Positions 14,599 to 21,485 of a DNA stretch of 22,981 bases are shown one piece after another. The position numbers were made by a program, and so were the translations under genes. Position 1 is the first letter of the stretch, and each line of letters starts with the position of its first letter. This stretch comes from a bacterium. GTDB lineage: Bacteria; Babelota; Babeliae; Babelales; RVW-14. The notes under the pieces were generated by a model. The model saw nothing but the letters and a program-made list of their open reading frames with translations, was not told the origin of the DNA and made no database searches. The DNA lies in NCBI GenBank assembly GCA_023249935.1, contig JAHFBQ010000006.1:11888-34868 (forward strand), written 5' to 3'.

Positions 14599-15483
14599 TT
14601 CGAGGGATTTTTCACTAAAGTACGATATAACCACCTCTTTTGCTGCTTGTGCTACCGCCGCCATCGTTGGCGCAACATTGGCAATACTCTCATTCCCCCC
14701 TGCATTTGCCATCTCTCGCGTATCTTCTTTTCCGGTACTGCGCACCATCAACCCATCTGCTGCTGACAGCGCGAGGAATCTAGAGATTTTTCCTAACATT
14801 TCTTCATCACGCCCAAATAAATCTTCCGCTTTTAATCTATCAAACGCAACACTAAGAGCTCCAATAAAATTTTTCTGCTCTATCCAAAAATTTTGAGGCA
14901 TTTGTTTTGATTTGAATATTAACTGTCTATCTTTTGCTTTAATTGTACTTAATACTTGCACCCATCTCGCAGCAACATCAAAAGCTACTGATTGCAACGC
15001 AGCAACAACTTGACCACTCGAAACACCAAAAAATTCTGGTATCTCGATTTTTATTCCAGATCCAGGCGTGTTATTGAACTTTGATGTCAGCTTTTGAAGT
15101 TCAACCAAATTTGCATACTTGTACCCATAACCCTGCACTTCTGCAACATTCTTTAACGCAACTTCACTAAAAACAGCTCCCTCTTCTCTATGGCTTTTGC
15201 TAACCTGCAGGCGATGCTCATCAGTACCATCAACATCCTCTTCACGCGCTCTCACAACACGAGTCCTAGATGCTCCTCTCTTTCTAACAGATGAACCTGA
15301 TTCGTTTATTTTTACTCGTTCCCGCAAATCAGGCGTGCCTTCTTTCCTACCACCCTTGCTATAAAAAGCATTTTCATCACCTTCTCTCTGCCTCACAACA
15401 CGAGCCCTAGAAGCCGGATACAGCCCCTCACCAAAAAATCCACTCATAAGCAATAAAATCAAAATCACATGTAACTTTTTCAC
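14596..15483 (-). CDS. Exported PEP-synthase-like protein, N-terminal part (295 aa), ends at an internal TAA
   Basis: The protein opens with a signal peptide (MKKLHVILILLLMSGFFGEG), then a basic linker of about 80 residues containing two related units (PASRARVVRQRE and GASRTRVVRARE). From about residue 117 it follows the PEP synthase / pyruvate phosphate dikinase N-terminal domain: GYKYANLVEL, then LMVRSTGKEDTREMANAGGN (245-264), which corresponds to the nucleotide-binding VRSSxxxED...AG segment. The protein ends at SEKSLE; reading through the TAA continues as RLGLGDKTLFDKT in the same frame (15483 to 14571 is exactly 304 codons). The start is GTG with GAGGG six bases before it. A PEP-synthase-type domain behind a signal peptide is unusual, because the known enzymes are cytoplasmic. 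The domain is confident; function and export are inference. Confidence 0.75.
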   Translation of the reverse strand: MKKLHVILILLLMSGFFGEGLYPASRARVVRQREGDENAFYSKGGRKEGTPDLRERVKINESGSSVRKRGASRTRVVRAREEDVDGTDEHRLQVSKSHREEGAVFSEVALKNVAEVQGYGYKYANLVELQKLTSKFNNTPGSGIKIEIPEFFGVSSGQVVAALQSVAFDVAARWVQVLSTIKAKDRQLIFKSKQMPQNFWIEQKNFIGALSVAFDRLKAEDLFGRDEEMLGKISRFLALSAADGLMVRSTGKEDTREMANAGGNESIANVAPTMAAVAQAAKEVVISYFSEKSLE

Positions 15484-15644
15484 AAGAAACCCTCACTGCT
15501 TTTAAAAAAGAATTGAGTACATGTTTTTTGATTTTATAAAAACTGACTAGACAAAATCGAGAAAATCAGAAAGAACTGCCAAAACACCCACAACCCACAA
15601 TCGCTATAAGGCTGCCGCACGCAGCAAAAATCCCACTTACCTTC

Positions 15645-15968
15645 ACTCTTAATGCAATCTCGCTTGGCCTGTCGGTTATGGATGCTGAAACACTAGGCGC
15701 GTCCGCCATTCTCATTCACCGCGAAAACACGCTCAATGAACAAGCTGACAATCTAGAAAATGATTGGCAACAGGTCCGCGACAACACAAAGTTGCCTATC
15801 TTTGTGCAAGGCAAAATAAATCCAGAAAACATTCAAACAATTCTGACACTCCGCCCCCAGGTGGTGATCATCGGCGATGCAATTACACGCAGCAAAAACC
15901 CTGCGCAAGAAGCGGCGACTATTAAAAAAATGCTCGATGAGGCAACACCGCCAGGCCAACGATTATAG
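15645..15968 (+). pseudogene. 3' fragment of a third HPS-like paralog
   Basis: The segment encodes the last 96 residues of the HPS-like family from MDAETLGASAIL to the end, with the same QGK and GDAITRSKNP elements; only the final few residues differ (PPGQRL against PPGPRL). Upstream, a diverged in-frame stretch (NAISLGLSVMD against NASSLGQSAMD) shows that the homology continues back to about 15645 before fading. The N-terminal half of the barrel is absent, so no functional protein is expected. A scrap at 15617-15632 resembling the CACGCAGCAAAAACCC of the family hints at one more relic just upstream. Confidence 0.75.
15677..15952 (+). repeat. 276-bp direct repeat, copy 2 (pairs with 9364-9639)
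   Basis: By eye it has no difference from copy 1. Just upstream, 23 aligned bases hold four mismatches and the next ten hold about five; just downstream identity also drops at once. Confidence 0.85.
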
Positions 15969-16030
15969 AATCGAGTAGGAAGGAACGCCTAGCCCCCCTC
16001 CCACACCACCGTACGTACCGTTTACCATCA
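15969..16030 (-). mobile_element. Probable relic of a group II intron 3' end (domains V-VI)
   Basis: On the minus strand the segment reads GTACGTACGGTGGTGTGGG, then a G-rich stretch, then CCTTCCTACTCGAT. This resembles the 3' ends of bacterial group II introns: the 3' half of domain V, then domain VI ending CCTACTCGAT. GTGGGAGGG can pair with CCTTCCTAC (allowing G-U) as a domain VI stem. The 5' half of domain V is not recognisable and no reverse transcriptase ORF is present, so this would be a truncated remnant. It directly abuts the end of the third HPS fragment. The identification rests on memory of the motif. Confidence 0.45.
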
Positions 16031-16119
16031 CCTGGCGCATTTTCAGCAAAAATTATGCCTTTCGTTCTTGAATGTAAGAAAAATTGAAGCCGGTTGTGGC
16101 AGCTTGATATCCAGGCAAA

Positions 16120-16146
16120 AATGGGCGGTAATTTCTACCGCCCATT
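16120..16146 (-). terminator. Terminator of the GLELF-repeat protein gene
   Basis: A perfect 11-bp stem (AATGGGCGGTA with TACCGCCCATT) with a 5-base loop, followed on the minus strand by TTT. It lies about 55 bases after the stop at 16201. Confidence 0.75.
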
Positions 16147-16200
16147 CTACCCGATCTAACGAGCTGAAATTGTTATTCTACCTGGTATGAATAATGGCTC

Positions 16201-19200
16201 TTATGGCACAGAATTATCTTTGAGCTTGTAAAGTTCAATGACCTCCTTAACCACCCAATTACGTTCGCTTTCTTTAATACCTAATAATCTAGCGGCAGCA
16301 TCATGACCTTGTTTTTTCGCATGCAGTGTTTGAAAGAGTTGCAATCCCGCATCGGGGAGCGACTTCCCAAAGAGGTTGGTGGGGGCGTTTTTTCCGGGTT
16401 TGATAGATGTTACTGCGGCGGCTGCGGCTTTAGCAGCTTCGTTAAAGACTTGTTCTTTGTTAACCAGTGCTTTTTCGTTAACCAGTATTTTAAAGAGTTC
16501 CAACCCAGTGAAGTGCATATTGAAGTCGGCAGATGTTGCTGCGGCGGCTGCGGCTGTAGCAGCTTCGGAAAAGGCGACTTCAAAAGCTTCGGGAACGTTT
16601 TGTGTTTTATCAAACAGTACTTGAAAGAGTTCCAACCCAATGTTGCGTATCGCGCGGTGGAAAAATGTCTCTGATGATTTTACTACGTCGGCTGCGGCTG
16701 TAGCAGCTGCGACGACAGCGGCTTTAAAGCCTTCGGGGAATTGTAGTGTTTTCGCTAACAGTACGTTAAAGAATTGCAACCCTCTATCGCGTATGTCCCT
16801 GTTGGTATTTTTTACTGCGGCGGCGGCGACTGTAGCAGCTGCAACGACGGCAGCGTTAGAAGCTTCGGGGAATTGTAGTGTTTTCGCTAACAGTGCTTGA
16901 AAGAGTTCCAACCCAACATTGTGTATTGTGAAGTCGGCAGATGTTGCTGCGGCGGCTGTAGCAGTTTCGGCTACAACGACGGCTTTAGCAGCTTCGGGAA
17001 TGTATTTTGTATTATCAAACAGTACTTGAAAGAGTTTCAACCCAGTGTTGCGTATGTCCATGAAGACAGTACTTCCCGAATTGGTATTTTTTACTGCGGC
17101 GGCAGCGGCTTTAACAGCTTCGGAAAAGCCTTGTTCTTTGATAAACAGTACTTGAAAGAGTTCCAACCCAGCGATGCGTATGTCACCGACCACATGTGTT
17201 ACTGCGGCGGCTGCAGCTTTAGCAGCTTCGGAAAAGGCTTGTTTTTTGTCAACCAGTGTGTCTTGATTAACCAGTCTTTTAAAGAGTTCCAACCCAGCGA
17301 TGTGTATGTCCTTGTTGGCATGAGTTACTTCGACGGCTGAGGCTTCAGCAGCTGCGGCGACGGCGGCTTTAGCAACTTCGTTAAAGACTTGTTCTTTGTT
17401 AACCAGTGTGCCTTGGCTAACCAGTATTTGAAAGAGTTCCAACCCAGTAATGCGTATGCCGCGGTCGGCAGATGCTGCTGCGGCGACTGCGGCTTTAGCA
17501 GCTTCGGAAAAGGCGACTTCAAAAGCTTCGGGAAAGTTTTGTTTTTGGTTAAACAGTAATTGAAAATGTTGAACCCCAACACGGCGCACGCCCGGATCGA
17601 CATTTACTACTGCGGCGGTGGCGGTTGCCGTAGCTTCGGGAAAGGCTAATCCATTTTCTACCAGTATGGAAAGCAAAGATAAGTAAACAGTTTGATCAAT
17701 ATCATAATTTTGTGCTACAGCTGCATACACCATGCGACTTATACAGCTGTTAGGCTGGTTTAATAACAACGGTAACATGATTGTTAGTAAACTTTCAGTC
17801 ATGGGTTTGTTTAATACCCCCATGAGATGATGAGCGGTTAATCCTGGCTGAGTTGATTGCAAGGTGCCCACAAGGTAGGGGAATGAAGATAATTGTTCTG
17901 AGAAAATAGTTATTTGTTTTTCATCAGCCTCTTTACTTAAATCACCATGTAGTTGAACATGCATATAAAATAGCAATTTCCCAGAGGGGCTACGAATTAC
18001 CCCCTTAATTGTGTTGCCTAGTGTATCGCTGACTTTATCGATTTGAGCTATCTCAATGATATTGTTACTTTCATCACTTTCATCTGTGGCTAAACCAAAT
18101 TTCGCCTTCAAGCCAGCGTTCACAGCAGCAAGCATGCCTCCATGCATGCCTTCCGTCTCAGAACTATTTTTATAGGCATCTAGTGTCGTGATCCCAAGGC
18201 CAAATATATGATTAATGACGACTAAGAAGTTATTAAGAGAATTTCTGAGTTCATATTTAACACCACCTTCGTTGTACTTGTAGAAAGCTCCTGGGATCTC
18301 GTCTATGAGTAGTGAGGCCCACGAATTATGTGCAGCAGAAGTACTTTGCTTGACAGGATCATTGAACTCCTTAAAAAATTTAGCAGCCCTAGGTGAAAGT
18401 TTATCGTGATCAAAAGAGCCATCTTGTTTTAGGATCAATTTTATTACGATATTTCTTACTAATGTTTCAAAACAATCGGGAAAGGTGATTCCTCTTGATA
18501 GCTCAACTGATTTATATGTCAAAGGCTCAAAAATGCCTTGCAGGAGAGTGATAAGCTTAAAAGCTTGAAATGCCTTGCCTGAACCTTGTTGTGTTTTTGT
18601 AAATTGTGTGGGTAGAGAATCGGGTAAAGAGGAGGGTATTGATATTTGTGCCAAGTTTGGTATATCACCATACATAGTTCTTAGATACTCTAATAGCTTA
18701 CTGTAAAATTTAAAAATCATTGCTTGATTGCTACCATAACGCTCATAAACTGCACCAATAAAAATGCGTGCGACAAACCATTTTCCAAAGCCATGTGCTT
18801 CGGCATAGGCAGCGCAATCTTTAATAAGCCTGTCAAAAGAGAAGCCTTGCGGTTTTGTAAAATTAAATCGTTCTCGACCAGCATGTTGCATCATCTGCGG
18901 TAGTCCTGATGGTATTGTTTGAGCTTTGCCTGTGCCACTTAAAATTTGAATAGTATGTGCAATGGTAAATGCCCAATTGTCAGTTGTTTTGTCGTCACCA
19001 ATAACTTTTTTACCACCAACTTCAATTTTTTCACAGCAAGGTTCTGCTACCTTGAAATTTGCCATTGAGCTTGTTCCCGGCGTCTGGAAAAACAAAATAC
19101 GTACGAGCATAGCTAATGGGTTTACGTCGGCGTAGGTTAGTGGCGTTTTTGTTACTACTTCTTTATAAAAATGTATTGTAAAAATATCTTTTTTATCGGC

Positions 19201-19464
19201 CGCTTCAGTTTTCACAACTCTAATGACATCGCCATTTTTATATAACGCCTGTATGGCGCCAGAAGCAAAAAGTTCTGCACCGTAGCATAGGTTTAGATTG
19301 CTCAGCGGTAGTGATGATACAGATGTCGCCTCTTTAGCATCCGTGGCTGGAGGAAGTGTTATATCGGTAAATAAATCTGTACCAGCTAGGTTTTCCGGTA
19401 CGCGCGATTGAACTGAAAAACAAAATAGTGAAAATATTGATCCCAGTAATAATTTCTTAAACAT
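16201..19464 (-). CDS. Large exported protein with Ala-rich GLELF tandem repeats (1087 aa)
   Basis: I recognise no named family. The N-terminus is a signal peptide (MFKKLLLGSIFSLFCFSVQS, cleavage near SVQSR). Residues of about 30-600 form a non-repetitive region with segments such as CFETLVRNIVIKLIL and a WASLLIDEIPGAFYKYNEGG stretch. From about residue 600 to 1055 some ten imperfect repeats of 42-50 residues follow, of the form DIRxxGLELFQxLxxKxxxF, then PEAF and a long Ala/Val-rich helix. This suggests a helical-repeat (solenoid) binding domain. The same unit ends the neighbouring PEP-synthase-like protein. The ATG at 19464 has AGGGGAT about seven bases upstream; a TTG two codons earlier is less likely. 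The gene has its own promoter and terminator. An envelope or host-contact role is inference from export and repeats. Confidence 0.8.
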   Translation of the reverse strand: MFKKLLLGSIFSLFCFSVQSRVPENLAGTDLFTDITLPPATDAKEATSVSSLPLSNLNLCYGAELFASGAIQALYKNGDVIRVVKTEAADKKDIFTIHFYKEVVTKTPLTYADVNPLAMLVRILFFQTPGTSSMANFKVAEPCCEKIEVGGKKVIGDDKTTDNWAFTIAHTIQILSGTGKAQTIPSGLPQMMQHAGRERFNFTKPQGFSFDRLIKDCAAYAEAHGFGKWFVARIFIGAVYERYGSNQAMIFKFYSKLLEYLRTMYGDIPNLAQISIPSSLPDSLPTQFTKTQQGSGKAFQAFKLITLLQGIFEPLTYKSVELSRGITFPDCFETLVRNIVIKLILKQDGSFDHDKLSPRAAKFFKEFNDPVKQSTSAAHNSWASLLIDEIPGAFYKYNEGGVKYELRNSLNNFLVVINHIFGLGITTLDAYKNSSETEGMHGGMLAAVNAGLKAKFGLATDESDESNNIIEIAQIDKVSDTLGNTIKGVIRSPSGKLLFYMHVQLHGDLSKEADEKQITIFSEQLSSFPYLVGTLQSTQPGLTAHHLMGVLNKPMTESLLTIMLPLLLNQPNSCISRMVYAAVAQNYDIDQTVYLSLLSILVENGLAFPEATATATAAVVNVDPGVRRVGVQHFQLLFNQKQNFPEAFEVAFSEAAKAAVAAAASADRGIRITGLELFQILVSQGTLVNKEQVFNEVAKAAVAAAAEASAVEVTHANKDIHIAGLELFKRLVNQDTLVDKKQAFSEAAKAAAAAVTHVVGDIRIAGLELFQVLFIKEQGFSEAVKAAAAAVKNTNSGSTVFMDIRNTGLKLFQVLFDNTKYIPEAAKAVVVAETATAAAATSADFTIHNVGLELFQALLAKTLQFPEASNAAVVAAATVAAAAVKNTNRDIRDRGLQFFNVLLAKTLQFPEGFKAAVVAAATAAADVVKSSETFFHRAIRNIGLELFQVLFDKTQNVPEAFEVAFSEAATAAAAAATSADFNMHFTGLELFKILVNEKALVNKEQVFNEAAKAAAAAVTSIKPGKNAPTNLFGKSLPDAGLQLFQTLHAKKQGHDAAARLLGIKESERNWVVKEVIELYKLKDNSVP
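16300..17700 (-). repeat. Coding tandem repeat array, unit 126-150 bp, about ten copies
   Basis: The plus-strand landmark AAAGAGTTCCAACCCA (encoding the GLELF core) or close variants occurs at 16492, 16624, 16768, 16900, 17029, 17155, 17281 and 17431, with weaker copies near 16334 and 17564. Intervals are 132, 144, 132, 129, 126, 126 and 150 bases, all multiples of three. Each unit also has a GCGGCGGC-type Ala block. The array probably changes copy number by recombination. Confidence 0.85.
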
Positions 19465-19503
19465 CCCCAAATCCCCTGAAAGACTTGAAAAAAAGATAGA
19501 CCT

Positions 19504-19531
19504 TTTATAAACCCTTGTCCCAGACAGTCAT
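19504..19531 (-). promoter_or_regulatory. Putative promoter of the GLELF-repeat protein
   Basis: On the minus strand, ATGACT (19531-19526), a 16-bp spacer and TATAAA (19509-19504). The predicted start is about 33 bases before the ATG at 19464. Confidence 0.4.
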
Positions 19532-19640
19532 TAGACGATCCTCTTGTGTAAAATTTATGCAGCTAGATGTTTCGAGAACGTCAATAGTCAATAACTCAGA
19601 GGCTAGCAAAAACGTGCATTAAAAGTCGATACAAAAGATT

Positions 19641-19668
19641 AAGAGGCCGACTTTTTAGCCGGCCTCTT
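19641..19668. terminator. Hairpin terminator downstream of the small exported protein
   Basis: A 9-bp stem (AAGAGGCCG with CGGCCTCTT) with a 10-base loop, 27 bases after the stop of the minus-strand gene at 19695. The better T-tract (TTTT) is on the plus strand, but no plus-strand gene ends here. Confidence 0.65.
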
Positions 19669-19694
19669 TTTAGTATTAAAATTCACCAGCAACA

Positions 19695-20390
19695 CTAGCT
19701 AGCATATTTTGTCGTCATTTCAGCAAATTCAGCCTTAACAAAATCAGGAATTCTCTGATCCGTAAGAACATATTGCAACGATTGCTTTAAAAATTTCTGG
19801 GGGTTCGCGTTGACTAAATCGAGTAAAATTGACGCAGAACTCGTTTGTGTCTGCTCGATCCATCCACAGACATCTTTCATTACCAACCAGTAGCTCTTAA
19901 AATTTTCATTCTTCATAAGCTCATATTTGATAATAAAGAAACCCAACACCCACGCAACCGCTATATACGGTTCGCCCCCACGCCAAGCAATCACTGCAGG
20001 CCTCATGCCGCTCTTGTCCTGCATCTCAAACAGGTGCAACAAAATTTCTTTTTTTGTCCCCATGAAATCTAAAAAAACCCACAGGTTGGCTGGATTTTTT
20101 GTTGCAACAGCTCTATGAAGTAAATTTTCACAACGCTGTTTTCCTGAATAAAGAAGAACGTTATCATCTTTAACAGGTTTTAACCCAGCCAACGCCGCAG
20201 TTAATTTTTCGGGCCCTTCGGTCTCAATAATTTGAGCAAGCTGTTCAAATTGTACCTTTGTTTGTTGCGAAGATTCTGTCGATGCAACTCTTTCAGCGCA
20301 CATGACTCGGCGGCTGCTAACAACCAAGCCAATGGTAAGTACAACCATAACCCTAATAACAGTAACCAAGAACATAACCCTAGTTTTCAT
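19695..20390 (-). CDS. Small exported protein, possibly divergent ankyrin-like (231 aa)
   Basis: The start is basic and hydrophobic (MKTRVMFLVTVIRVMVVLTI, then GLVVSSRRVMCAE), consistent with a signal peptide or an N-terminal anchor. The middle contains ENLLHRAVATKNPANLWVFL and, about 15 residues later, DKSGMRPAVIAWRGGEPYI. These resemble two degenerate ankyrin repeats (TPLHxAxxxxxxxxVxxLL and DxxGxTPLxxA). The rest is helical and unfamiliar. The ATG at 20390 follows AAAGGA by four bases. The gene stands alone between a terminated ATPase relic and its own hairpin. The ankyrin reading is tentative: the repeats lack some consensus positions and only two are visible. Confidence 0.7.
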   Translation of the reverse strand: MKTRVMFLVTVIRVMVVLTIGLVVSSRRVMCAERVASTESSQQTKVQFEQLAQIIETEGPEKLTAALAGLKPVKDDNVLLYSGKQRCENLLHRAVATKNPANLWVFLDFMGTKKEILLHLFEMQDKSGMRPAVIAWRGGEPYIAVAWVLGFFIIKYELMKNENFKSYWLVMKDVCGWIEQTQTSSASILLDLVNANPQKFLKQSLQYVLTDQRIPDFVKAEFAEMTTKYAS

Positions 20391-20427
20391 AAAATCCTTT
20401 GGTGTGAATGTGATTAAAAACTAACAA

Positions 20428-20507
20428 CTATTGAAAAAATAGCGCGCTCAAATACATACTATTAAATAAATAGCGCCAAGTCAAGCGCCTTGCTATTGAA
20501 AAAATAG
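20428..20507. repeat. Pair of 15-bp direct repeats that are each self-complementary
   Basis: CTATTGAAAAAATAG occurs at 20428-20442 and 20493-20507. Each copy can form a small CTATT/AATAG stem. Between them GCGCC occurs twice. The block lies upstream of the small exported protein gene and after the ATPase relic, and may be regulatory or a residue of insertion. Confidence 0.6.
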
Positions 20508-20538
20508 TTACAGGTTAAAACTTCGTTATTAACCTGTA
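20500..20538 (-). terminator. Terminator after the AAA_14/DUF4143 relic
   Basis: A perfect 10-bp stem (TACAGGTTAA 20509-20518 with TTAACCTGTA 20529-20538) with a 10-base loop. On the minus strand it is followed by ACTATTTTTTC. It begins eight bases after the relic's original stop at 20546. Confidence 0.75.
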
Positions 20539-20545
20539 GAAGAGG

Positions 20546-21313
20546 TTATTTTGAAATGGCTTTTTCCCCGAAAAAATTCATGATTGTGTTAATCGACTGC
20601 CAACTTACTAAATCTCTATAACCACTTATGTGTTCCTTATTTCCTGCATAAATCACACAACATGTAAGATGTAAATTCAATTCGCTTGCAAGCTTTTTCC
20701 AATGAACTAGCCCATCAAAAAAAACAAATACTCGGCGTTCTTCCAGCTTTTATCTCAATAGCAATCAGTTGTGTACCATATTTGATTATGCAATTAACTT
20801 CATGTTGATCCTTATCACGCCAAAAAAATATCCGCGGCTCTTCACCGCGATTATAAAACTGTTTTATAATTTCAGAAATTATTATGGACTCAAAAATATT
20901 TCCCCGCTTAGGCGACGTCATAAGCTCACTTTTTTTCAATTGCTGGATAAAGCCCCTGATGCAGAACATCTTCAACCATCTCAGGCAAAAGAGAACTTTG
21001 TGCCAACTCATCGATTGATAGTGGTAAAAGTGTATGAATTGAGACACGTAATGTATGAGAGCAAATCAGGCGCATGCTGAAATTCGTCAATGATAAGACC
21101 ATGATTATTTCGCTGCATAGCCAGAAATGACCTAGGATCATTGAGAGCAGCTTCCCGCATATCCACGTCCTCCAATGTAACGTAGTTATGCATCATGAAC
21201 ATTTTTTTTGCTAAAGTAGTTTTACCTGATTGACGAGGTACTAGTATGGCAACAACTGGAAAATACCGCGCCCCTTCGACAACGTCTCTCCCCAAAAAAC
21301 GATCTATACACAT
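20546..21313 (-). pseudogene. Decayed AAA_14/DUF4143 ATPase, second copy
   Basis: From ATG 21313 (AGGA upstream) the frame gives MCIDRFLGRDVVEGARYFP, Walker A VPRQSGKTT and Walker B GLIIDEFQHAPDLLSYI, clearly homologous to the gene at 9974. About 40 residues including the LTGSQNF motif are then missing and the frame shifts to one carrying HTLLPLSIDELAQSSLLPE and LYPAIEKK. A larger deletion (about 130 residues) removes most of DUF4143, and the reading resumes in another frame with RGNIFESIIISEIIKQF, FFWRDKDQHEVNCII and IEIKAGRT. A further frameshift at a run of eight T near 20720 leads into FDGLVHWKKLASELNLHL and a tail ending at TAA 20546. The nuclease-like Asp is Asn here (HEVNC). This is certainly non-functional as one protein. 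Confidence 0.88.
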
Positions 21314-21359
21314 CAATCCTCGCGAAAACTTGTTGCCCAAAATGGGAATTTTATCCAAG

Positions 21360-21421
21360 AAATATCGAACTTAGCCATTGGTAATATCGAAAATATCGAT
21401 AATAAATATCGAATTTAGCCA
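21360..21421. repeat. AATATCGA repeat cluster
   Basis: AAATATCGAACTTAGCCA (21360-21377) recurs as AAATATCGAATTTAGCCA (21404-21421), 44 bases apart with one difference. Two extra AATATCGA cores lie between them (21383, 21392). The cluster is about 45 bases upstream of the ATPase relic's start and 65 bases after the ligase stop, where an operator for the ATPase gene would sit. Confidence 0.65.
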
Positions 21422-21485
21422 CCACCTTGGCTCGTTGTAGCAAGAGTTAATTATCAATGAAAGAATTTAACTCGATTGAATATTC

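Noticed and set aside
15484..15600. Promoter of the PEP-synthase-like gene
   Set aside because: A TATAAA is present near 15530, but no acceptable -35 lies at the right distance.
16303..17340. Plus-strand ORFs opposite the GLELF repeats with Cys/Gly-rich or Ala-rich translations
   Set aside because: These are low-complexity shadows of the repeat-coding minus strand, with no start signals of their own.
16300..17700. CRISPR array
   Set aside because: Repeat spacing is 126-150 bases and in frame, and the units are coding; there are no constant repeats with unique spacers and no cas genes.
21444..21473. Terminator after the DNA ligase
   Set aside because: Only a 7-bp GAGTTAA/TTAACTC stem with a 16-base loop and no clear T-tract; too weak to call.
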